A stretch of 64,000 bases of DNA, taken from NCBI GenBank assembly GCA_033065855.1, contig JAVXUO010002200.1, positions 248,001 through 312,000 on the forward strand, read 5' to 3'. The translations under genes were made by a program, and so were the position numbers. This stretch comes from Escallonia rubra. Its lineage: Eukaryota > Streptophyta > Magnoliopsida > Escalloniales > Escalloniaceae. The stretch's first letter is position 1, and the number at the start of each line of letters is the position of its first letter. Below the pieces are notes generated by a model, which had not been told where the DNA came from, searched no databases, and saw nothing but the letters and a program-made list of their open reading frames with translations. Of the stretch, positions 10,601-19,309 are shown piece by piece.

Positions 10601-11153
10601 AAAAAATGATGCAGTAATAAGCTTACCAAAAATTTTTGCCAAAGCATTTCTTTCCTTTCAGGGTACTTCTTCCAGCTTGACCACACCACGAAAGGAAAAT
10701 CCATATTCGCCCTAAAGATAGCTCCTATTGTACTCCGTGCCTCGTCCTCAATGAAGCTAGTGCATAAAAATTAAGTTTTACACTAAAGTAGAATGAAAAA
10801 AATGATATTATACAACTGGAAAGTAATCACTACAACTTACACTTTCTTATGAACATGGATTCTCTTTTTGGAGCCTGGTGGAAGCTTTCTTATGATTCCC
10901 TGTGTCGCACCTCTGGTACGAAGAGAAGCTGCAAAAAAGCATATTAGGAATAACACACGACATTGCAAAGTACTATAATTATTCAAACAAAAAACAACTA
11001 TCACCCATTATTCCTTAAAGTACCACTAGTTGAAGCTATTGACGATTCCACTTGCACAGACCGCTCCGAAGATGAGTGACTTCCACTGTGACCTCCACCG
11101 ACGGGAGCAGATACAACACGACGACGACCTCGAGTGGCCTGAGAACGTTGCAT
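7669..11153 (-). CDS. CACTA-encoded Transposase_24 (Ptta/En/Spm)-type protein
   Basis: A spliced minus-strand gene. The first coding exon has ATG at 11153-11151 (MQRSQATRGRRR) and a GT donor at 11004. A short exon near 10900-10840 reads GATQGIIRKLPPGSKKRIH. Clean exons follow: 10756-10627 (ends in WQKFL), 10210-9743, 9659-9339 and a last exon 7737-7669 (stop 7671-7669), with GT-AG borders and matching phase from 10756 on. Diagnostic family pattern: HTGGSVPHAV after KTNRYVNDE, and DAYAVRFDEI...AELWRQTPG...GTRETARD before a C-terminal coiled-coil-like EIEIAKLVEIEVEKRMKEK. The first two junctions are less certain, and further exons may lie between 9339 and 7737. It is a DNA-binding accessory protein of CACTA elements by family; it lacks a DDE core. 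A 5' non-coding exon may lie near 12840-12930. Confidence 0.75.
8551..8920 (+). pseudogene. Captured fragment of a SABATH carboxyl methyltransferase gene (exons 1-2)
   Basis: The plus strand reads ATG at 8551 then ALENVLHMNAGDGEFSYADN and SVFQ, ending at a GT donor (8626). After a 159-bp intron ending TTTCAG (8784), exon 2 reads KTVILKTQPVLDGAIRDMYN and NSFRGCLTIADFGCSSGPNT LLV. This matches the N-terminus of SABATH S-adenosylmethionine-dependent methyltransferases (salicylate, jasmonate or xanthosine type): the VLHMN...G.G..SYA.NS substrate and SAM region and the DFGCSSGPNT SAM-binding motif. The similarity stops near 8915, followed by a short TTGTGCATTTTTAAC duplication and a stop. The intron is kept, so capture was at DNA level. 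It lies antisense to the CACTA gene. About 65 of the family's roughly 360 residues are present. Confidence 0.8.
8921..9290. other. C/A-rich segment of unknown origin in the CACTA element
   Basis: Pyrimidine- and CA-rich DNA with CTTGGCAGCC, CTCGGCAGCC and TTTGGCAGCC words about 90-120 bp apart, within an intron of the CACTA gene. It looks like another acquired sequence, but I cannot identify a source. Confidence 0.3.
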
Positions 11154-11249
11154 AACTGCAAAAGATACTATATAGCAAAAATTGTTTATGTAACGAAAAC
11201 TAAATATGGAAACACATAATATTTTACCACAATAGTTACTAAACACAAG

Positions 11250-12830
11250 TTAAAAAAAAAAACCTTTCACTCAACAAGTTAATGCCAAATCCAAACACCA
11301 AATGATGTTAAATAAACTCTAAGCTAAATTAAACTAAAAGAAAGAATTAGGAGTTATTAATCATTATCACTACTGGACATGTCTACTTTGCTGACTGGAA
11401 GAAAGAAAGTGTAATTCCAGTGAAATGAAGACAATGATGCAAAAAGAACTTTGCTGACTAATTTAAGACCACCCTAAAAGACAACATTCTGTGTTAGAAC
11501 CAATTAAGAGCAGTACCTCTTGTTACCACCGCAACAAATCAGAACCTGAGGTGTCATACTCACCGGTAGGTCTTGAGGACTTGTTACCTCTTTTAAACAA
11601 CAAATCAGAACCTGAAGGGCACAGTACCTCTTTTAAACAACAAATCTATGCTTGAGGTGTCATGGTGGGTCTTGAGGACTTGTTACCACCGCAACAAAAG
11701 ACAGAAAAGTGAAAAGAGCTTCAACACCTTAAACCCTGCAGACTAGTCTACTTTAGTAGCTGCTGTCCAAGCTACTTGGTTGCAACTATGAATTGCAGAT
11801 AAAGCTGAAGGCATGCTCTATTACTCTTACTGACCTTTATTTCAGGAACAGAGTGGGTAAGCAGATTGTTAGGAACACAATCTCGCGATAGACACATTAA
11901 GAACAAGCAATCAAACACAGAGACACAATCTGAGAGAACGTCGCACCCATATGCACAAGTCAGATTTATAATGACAGTGTGAACTAAAGCGGGAGAATAC
12001 ATGGTATATATAGTTATGCCCTTACCTTTAGCCATAAATTCAGGACATATATCAGTAGAGATCAATCTGGATCTATTTAGCTAAGAGAGTGAGATGAAAC
12101 TCAAGATAGGGATAGAGAAAAAGAGCCCTGCTTTAATTGTTTGGAAAGCCAAAACCAAAAGCCTTACATCCTCCAGCGAGTACACTCCAACAGTATGGAT
12201 TATTATAGCAATGATGGCAAATGAATGTAACTACAACCAATCGACGCACTAAAACACATATACAGATTCACATGTCTAAAATAAAAGGCCTATTATCAAT
12301 CTTAAGGATCGCTCATTTGAAACTCTAAAGAGAAATTCCACTTGCTAGTCCTCTTTTTCACCAAGTTGGGTTTTTGCTGGCTCAGAGGAAGTAATTTAAC
12401 TACTTGTGAGAACCACAGCAAGTTGCTTACAGCCCGGTGACATTTTCAACGAGCCTCAGAGATCCTAAAATTAGTAGATGACATTGGCCAGCTTGTTCCT
12501 AGTGATTTCACAACCACTAGCAAGTAATGTAAATTAGAGGTAAAACACTTGTCACAAAGCCTACTAATGAAAACAATAAACAAGTCCTGTATAAATACCA
12601 AGCGCCACTGAAGTACATATGATCATAATAAACTCACTAAACATGCCAAAGCCCCCGATGGAAAAACAGAATACAGAAGGGGAAAAATCAGCAATAAATA
12701 AGAAAGAGCAGGCAGTAACGAAGTGAGATCTGAGTCTCCAGGTCACACTATAAAGACAGAAGACAGAGTAGGAAGATAGAAGACAGAAGACAGAGTAGGA
12801 AGATAGAAGACGGAGGGCAAATAGTTACCG
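11250..12830. other. CACTA 5' intron or non-coding region
   Basis: No convincing coding. It includes a partial duplication (about 11510-11600 and 11600-11700) with CAACAAATCAGAACCTGA and GGTCTTGAGGACTTGTTACC words. At 12755-12815 a short repeat GTAGGAAGATAGAAGACAGA occurs in tandem. It probably holds the first introns of the minus-strand gene. Confidence 0.4.
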
Positions 12831-13129
12831 AAATGGCGAATTGACAAAAGGAAGGGTTTGCCCGCGGTCGATTCCCTCGTCGACGTCTCTGGCAGAGGGA
12901 TGTCGGCCGGTGCTGTGGAGTCTTCGTCGGTCACTCGCCGCCGTTGCCAACTCGCCGGTCACACGCCGTCGCCGGTCCTCTCTCGAATCTGGAACTGAAG
13001 GAAGAGAGAGAGAGCCGAAACCCTTGATTCAAGGAAAAGAGAGAGAGAGCCAGAGAAAGCTTTGTTTTGTTTTGTTTTTTATGTTTATTATATGTTATTT
13101 TTTTATTTTTAATAATTAGCAAAAATATT

Positions 13130-13380
13130 TTCCTCTTATAAAAAATTAAAATAATACCTTTATCGATGAAAATATTTCCGTCGGTAAAATCCGTCACTAA
13201 ATTCCGTCGCTAAATCATTTGCGACGGAAAATTCCGTCGCCTATTTTTCTTTCCCGCGCATTTTTTCCCTCCATCGTTTTTAGTGACGGAACCTAATTCC
13301 GTCGCCTAATTCCGTCGGCAAAGGTGACTTTTAGCGACGGAAACAGTTCCATCGCTAAATTCCGTCGCTAAAGAGCATTT
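13130..13380. repeat. Right subterminal repeats of the CACTA element
   Basis: About ten copies of CCGTCGC / GCGACGG words mirroring the left array, ending in the terminal CTTGTAGTG. A GC-rich stretch before it (12840-13060) with GGAAGAGAGAGAGAG is the likely promoter and leader of the minus-strand gene. Confidence 0.8.
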
Positions 13381-13391
13381 TTCTTGTAGTG

Positions 13392-14812
13392 CTCCATCAA
13401 CTTCAACATTGTTGCTATCGTTGCTAGAAAATGAGTAAATTTCTAGAAAAGAAAAAAAAAATTCCAAAGTAAACATAATTAATGAGTAACAAAAATGTGA
13501 CATTAGTTCAACCAATAATCAGAAAATCGGTTACTATAGAGATTGATCAGAAACTGAAAATGAAATTTTAAAAAGAGAAGGAAAAAAAAAAGGAATTGAT
13601 TCAGTTGATTATCCTTTCTGATTTCGTTCAATACCAATTTTTTAAATCTCCTTATATATTGTCAATACTTTTGATTGCAAATTATCTTAAATAGCAGTCC
13701 TGTATTTATATATATATATATATAAAGTGTCGAGGTATTAAATCATAGAAATATTGAACGACGTATAAAAGCTAAGTGCAATGAAATTTTAATTGAATGA
13801 AATTAAAAAGTGGAACTGTTGAAGAAAATTTTAAAAATATGGAAGTGTATGTATGAACTCACCTACATAAACTGCAATAAGAGAAATTCACCAACGTAAA
13901 CTAAAATTTTAAAAATCAAGGAGCTCCATCTACTTGCGGATGACTTTGGAAAAAAGAGAGAAAAATCTTTGTGACTTTGCCAAAAGGGTATATACACTTG
14001 AGATAATGTTTATAGAATCAAGTAAGCACTAAGATATGCTCTTCTGAGAGTTGGAAGTCTTAGGCTGCATTAAGGATACACTCACATGCACGCACATGAT
14101 ATATGATTTCTAGTAGTGGAGACTGATAGTGCTTACATGCGCTACAGATTATACGATTGCAAAGATTAATTCAAGTAATCTACAAATTCTAGAATTTATC
14201 CACATACAACACTTGAATCATCCAGAAGCTTTAAAAAATCTGGAAAATGTATGTACGAACTCACCAACGTAAACTGCAATGAGAGAAATTCAACAACGTG
14301 AACTGAAATTTTAAAAATCAAATAGTCCCATCCACTTCAATGTTGCTGTTGTCGTTGCTGAATGCATAACTTCTGAAACAGCAAAAAAAAAAGTGTAAAT
14401 AGAATTAATTAGTAACAAAAAATGTGATCTTTATTCAACCAATGATCAGAAAATCGAGTACTAAAGGGAGAGATCGAAAACATAAAAACAAATTCTAAAA
14501 AGAGAAAAAAGAAGAAGTATTGATTTACCCACCAGCGTAGATTGCAAAGCCAATACGTTTAATTTCTCCATTTTATCAGTGCTGTGGAGGGTTCCTTTCT
14601 ATTGAAAGAGATTGCGATGAGGCGGCAACTACGAATCTGTAATGAGATAATTGTGGAGAAATTTAGGTTTATCATGTTTTTAAACTTTGGTGAAGATTGA
14701 GGAAAGGCAAGATTTTAGGGGGTTGATAGAAAAGCTGGGAATGGAAGAGAGAAAATTAAAGGGATTCTGCCTTTGCGTGAGAGAGGGCGGGGAAAAAGAT
14801 GAGAGGCTGCCT

Positions 14813-14868
<56 letters not shown>

Positions 14869-15186
14869 TGAAACTGAACGTGAGAGAGAGAGGAAAACAA
14901 ATTGGCTTAAAACATGCGATAAAAAAGGTAACTGTTCTATGACGAATTAAATATGTTCAAGGCCCTAAAATTGCAATTTACTTTTGAAATTCAAACTGAT
15001 ATAATAAATTTTAACTTATAGATGAGAGATAACTAAATTTTAAAATAGAAGGTAATAATTGTAAGTAATTAACTTAGTTTTATATAATAGTAAATAAATT
15101 CCACGTGGCAAAAGGAGAGGGTATCCACGTAGGCGGTGATGTGGACACTTTCTCTCAGCTTCGGCTTTCATATATATATAATTAGA
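13392..15186. other. Helitron non-coding segment (5' side) with ~400-bp direct repeats
   Basis: A block beginning CAACGTAAACT(G/A)AAATTTTA, then AAATCAAGGAGCTCC(A)TC, then a TTCAACATTGTTGCT(A/G)TCGTTGC segment occurs around 6840 plus 13392 (split by the CACTA element), near 13890 (partial) and near 14290. The blocks share ATCAGAAAATCG and GAGTAACAAAAA(A)TGTGA words. A (GA)n microsatellite is at 14816-14864. The final 70 bp hold the Helitron 5' end with CCACGTAGGCGGTGATGTGG. No coding is seen. Confidence 0.6.
14816..14864. repeat. (GA)n microsatellite
   Basis: An almost perfect run of about 24 GA dinucleotides. Confidence 0.95.
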
Positions 15187-15975
15187 TTTCAAATTGTTCT
15201 TAACATAATTATTCTTACCAATGGATTGTTTAAATTGTGTTATGCTTAAATTGTTCTTACCGTAGTCTCAAATTCGTATTTTTTGAGAGTTTGAAATTAG
15301 GGATTGAGGGATTGGTTGAAGGAAGAAGACACTGTGTGTTCCTAAGGTGTAACACTATGTGTGTTTAATGTGAATACGAAACTTAATTAGACAGTTTTTC
15401 ACAAATTTATAAAAAATAGCTAGAGCTAGATTTTTCCAAAGTGAAAAAAAGAGACCCTAATTATTTTTAAAAGATCTATATCCGGGAAAAATTTCAGATT
15501 TTTCCAAAGACTGGAAAGGGGTTAACTGATACGGGGAACCTTGTAACTTTGCAGTGTAATTTAAAATATCAAGCTAGCGCGATTTCGCGTGAAACTTTTA
15601 TGAGAACCCTAGGATGTTGGGAAGTTCCATTTCCCAGGACTTGAGGCCATTCCGAAGTCGTTAGCTATTTTTTTGGCCGAACAGGCTTTTAAGCGCTCGA
15701 TCTGGATACTGGTTCGAGATTTTTGGGCGAAAATTTTGTAAAATACTTTTTAGATCAAGAATGAATTCAGGAAGACTAAAATAGCATTTTAAAGCACTTT
15801 TGAGATTTTCTGATGCCAGGGGGCATTTTGGTAATTTGCCACCGCGAGAGGGGTATTTTGGTAATTTTCTCGGTAAAGTTTTTTAAAAGGACTTTTTAGT
15901 CCAGAAATGATTGTAATACACCTGAAATGTTGTTTTGAAGCTGATTTGGGGCGTTAGGATAATAATGAACCCCCG
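15187..15975 (+). repeat. Left TIR, inner segment, of MULE copy B
   Basis: This continues the arm interrupted at 5560. It is inverted relative to 22656-24100, through GGATTGGTTGAAGG, CCTAAGGTGTAACACTATGT, AAAAAATAGCTAGAGCTAGA and GGAAGTTCCATTTCCCAGG, and ends at the GGGGCGTTAGGATAATAATG AACCCCC word near 15975. The 656-bp block present in the right arm at 23350-24006 is missing here. The transposase gene starts about 150 bp further in. Confidence 0.85.
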
Positions 15976-16124
15976 AAGTCGTTAGCTATATTGCCTTTTT
16001 CATTTTATTTCATTCGATTTCATGTCATTCCATTTTATTTATGTTTCTTTACAAAAAAAATTTATTTAATTCTATGACTTGTTGAGAATGATATAATTTT
16101 TATTTTTTAGATTTCAATATAAAT

Positions 16125-18407
16125 ATGGATACAACTGGAGAAAATAATTTTTGTGAAGATTCTGATCCACCTTACAAAGGTCAAGTTTTTCAAACACTGG
16201 ACGAAATTGAAGCATACTATAGAGCATATTTGAAAATGATAGGTTTCGGTGTTAGAATTAAGACGACTAGGAAACGGGCGAATACAGACCAAATTTGTTC
16301 CCGACTATTTGAGTGTCATAGAGGAGCCCCGCATGTACCCCCGGTTGTTCGGATAAGTGACGAAGGGCCAACAAGACAAAGAAAAATGGACACATTTCCG
16401 GGTACCGGCTGCAAGGCCCATGTGCACGTAGTACATCGAAAAAATGAAAATCATTGGGTTGTGACGGGAGTGGAGTTGAGCCATAATCATCAGTTGATGA
16501 CACCTAGTAAGATTGGTCAAATTCATCAGCACCGACAAATAAGCGCGGCACACAGACAACTGATATTTACAATGGTCGAGGCTAAAATTCCACCTTCTAG
16601 AATGATGGGGGTTTTCTCAAGCCAGGCTGGGGGGTTTGACAAGTTGAGCTTCAACGAAGTAGACCTTCGAAATGAACTTCGTGCTCAGAGGAGAGAGTCT
16701 TCCTGTAAGAGTGATTCTCAAGCTACACTTGATATCTTCAGGCGCCTTCAGAGTGAGAATTCTAGCTTTTTCTATAGTCTCCAACTGGATGACAAGATAT
16801 CTTCAGATGCCCGTTCTAGAGCTGCTTACCAAAATTTTGGCGATGTTGTGATGTTTGACACCACATACCGCACAAATAAGTACTCTATGCCTTTTGCTCC
16901 GTTCACCGGGGTGAACCACCACTATCAGTCAATTTTGTTTGGCTTTGCCCTGCTTAAGGATGAGACGGAGGAGTCATTTACGTAGTTATTTGAAACGTGG
17001 CTTGAAGCAATGTATCATATTCCTCCAAAGACCATCATCACCGACCAAGATCTGGCAATGAAAAATGCAATCATTAAGGTCCTTCCAAATACTCACCATG
17101 GCATGTGCACATGGCACATAAGCAACAAATATCCCGAACGGCTTCACAATGTATATGCAAACCATCCGACATTCAAGAGTGACTTTCATACATGTGTGAA
17201 GAAATCGTTGACGGTAGACGTGTTCGAGGAGAGGTGGGCCAAGTTAGTGGATGACTACTATTTGCATAGTCATGAATGGTTGCAAGCGTTGTATGAGATC
17301 AGGACACAGTGGATCGGTGCCTACACCAAAAAGTTTTTTACAGCCGGAATGACTACGACCTCGAGAAGCGAAAGTATGAATGCATTCTTTGATGGGTACG
17401 TACGCTCTTCTTCAAGTATAACATAGTTCGTACTAGAGATGCAGAAAGCCCTTGACAAGCAATTTTTCCTTGAGAGAGAAGTCGACGCGGCTACAGTTTA
17501 CAGAGAAAGAGTCGCAGTAGTTTTTTCACCTTTGGAGGCTCATGCGGCTCAAGTCTATACCAAGGAAATGTTTAGACAGTTTCAGGAGGAACTACTAAAG
17601 TCGAATCAATATAGCATGACAAAGTTGCACGAGCTATGCAACAGATATCTCAAGGTTTATGCTTTGACAAATGTGACGAATTTTGCCAATCCGTGCTCTT
17701 CGTCGGCTCCGAAGAACATAAGACATTTTACCGTAGCAGTGTGTATGGAGACCGGGTTTATTAATTGCAATTGTCAACTGTTTAAGCATAAAGGTATACT
17801 CTGTTGACACGCTTTGAGGTATTTTAACGCCAAGAATGCTCGTGAAATCCCTCTAGAGTATATCTTGGATTGGTGGACGAAGGAAGCCAATAGAGTACAC
17901 GGTCACATTCCTTACGTGCCCAATGTTTCAGTTGATTTCGAGCAATCTGAGACTCTACGATATAATCACCTTTGTAACATCACGCACGATTTATCATTGG
18001 ATGCAGCGTCAACATTTGATGGGTACAGGTATCAAGTTGAAGCAGCCGCACGGGATAAGGCTAACCTTGCACAGTTTAGGATGGCATTACCAGAAAGACG
18101 GGACACTCCGACAACTCGGGCGACTCCAGCCGGTAGATTCAATCGAGCTTCACAGCCAGTCATTGACAGCACTAGCCTGCAAGGTGAGGAGGACGATATT
18201 TTTTATCCAATTCTGTCTCAAACAAAAGGGCGAAAACGAGCAATACGTATGAAGAGTCCGATTGAAGAATCAACGGGTCAAAAAAAATTGCGGAAGTGTG
18301 CGTTATGTAATAAAATGACTGATCATGACAAGAGAAACCATTATAAACTTCTAGGTATCGAACCTGACAGTATCATCGAGGAGGAAGATGATGAGGAAGA
18401 GTGTTAG
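16125..18407 (+). pseudogene. FAR1/FHY3-type MULE transposase with three in-frame stops
   Basis: One uninterrupted frame of 760 codons from ATG 16125 to TAG 18407, broken only by TAG 16983-16985, TAG 17424-17426 and TGA 17805-17807. Order of domains: FAR1 DNA-binding zinc domain (about residues 20-122, ending in the SHNH His pair); DDE core of the MULE transposase with Asp in MFDTTYRTNKY (residue 245) and Asp in IITDQD (about 307), and the CxxH pair in MCTWH (328-331); SWIM zinc finger CNC...C*H (548-562); acidic tail. Each stop is explained by one C-to-T change on one strand: CGA or CAG to T, or TGG to TAG. No frameshift exists, so decay is by point mutation only. The family binds TIRs and moves the element; this copy cannot make a full-length product. 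Confidence 0.9.
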
Positions 18408-18519
18408 GGCTAATGTTTCAGTTGTTTAAATTGAACTTTTATAATGTTTAAATTTGTGCCTAAGGTTTGTGGAATCTTTAATTTGTGATTAGGTTTGTAG
18501 AATCTTTATATTGTCACTT

Positions 18520-19200
18520 TTTTTTCGCTCATTGCACCTTAGGCATGCTAGTTAGCCCATTTCTATGAATTTTGGCGAAAATCGAGACAATTTTTTTTTT
18601 TGGGTTTTTCTACGACGCGCCTATTCATACACACTTTAGCGCCTAATTCTTAGTTTGCGAAAAATGTTGTAATTTTTTCTGTCACTTTTTTTTTCGCTCA
18701 TTGCACCTTAGGCACGCTAGTTAGCTCATTTCTATAAATTTTGGCAAAAATCGAGACAAATTTTTTTTTTTTTTGGGTTTTTCTACGACACGCCTATTCG
18801 CGCACACTTTAGCGCCCAATTCTTAGCTTGCGAAAAATGTTGTAATTTTTTTGTCACTTTTTTTTTGCTCATTGCACCTTAGGCACGCTAGTTAGCCAAT
18901 TTCTATGAATTTCGGCGAAAATCAAGACAATTTTTCTTTTGGATTTTACTACGACGCGCCTATTCGCGCACACTTTAGCGCCCAATTCTTAGCTTCCGAA
19001 AAATGTTGTAATATTTTTTTTGTCACTTTTTTTTTTGCTCATTGCACCTTAGGCACGCTAGTTAGCTCATTTCTATGAATTTCAGCGAAAATCGAGACAA
19101 ATTTTTTTTTTTGGTCTTCCTACGACGCGCCTATTCGCGCACGCTATTTTTTTTTTCACTTTTTTGTTGCTCATTGCACTTTATGCATGCTAGTTAGCCC
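18520..19200. repeat. Tandem repeat of about 170 bp between convergent genes, copy B
   Basis: Four to five units with CGCCTATTCGCGCACACTTT, GCGCCCAATTCTTAGC, a T-run, then GCTCATTGCACCTTAGGCAC, with spacing near 170 bp (18620, 18790, 18960, 19130). Equivalent to 150-860. It separates the 3' ends of the transposase and the PMD-Ulp1 gene. Confidence 0.85.
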
Positions 19201-19309
19201 ATTGTCCAAAATCAAACAATAGTAATAATAAGGCTAATTCAATTTCAAACCTTAATATCTAAAATCCAACAATAGTAATAATAATCCGTACGAACGTCTA
19301 TTACATCTC

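Larger units (their letters stand above)
6877..13391 (-). mobile_element. CACTA (En/Spm) element, 6.5 kb, inside the Helitron
   Basis: The left end CACTACAAGAAAATTAACC starts at 6877; the right end, reverse complemented, is CACTACAAGAAAAATGC from 13391. The 3-bp flanks are CTC at 6874-6876 and CTC at 13392-13394, the expected CACTA target duplication. Both ends carry dense arrays of the AGCGACGGAA / TTCCGTCGCT word in both orientations (6896-7400, 13170-13375), typical of subterminal TnpA-type binding regions. One minus-strand gene of the Transposase_24 type is present. I see no TNP2/Transposase_21 catalytic gene, so the copy is probably non-autonomous. Confidence 0.9.
5561..15186 (-). mobile_element. 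Non-autonomous Helitron (9.6 kb) inserted in the left TIR of MULE B
   Basis: On the minus strand the element begins TCTAATTATATATATATG at 15186 and ends at 5561 with CTAGT, preceded by a hairpin CCGTG-TGCAA-CGCACGG at about 5574-5590 and a short spacer: the canonical 5'-TC...hairpin-CTRR-3' layout. It lies between A (5560) and T (15187), the required AT dinucleotide, with no duplication. Joining the flanks restores the arm as seen in the opposite TIR near 24090-24110 (one base different). No Rep/helicase coding is visible, so it is non-autonomous. Most of its length is a later CACTA insertion; Helitron-proper DNA is 5561-6876 and 13392-15186. Confidence 0.88.
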
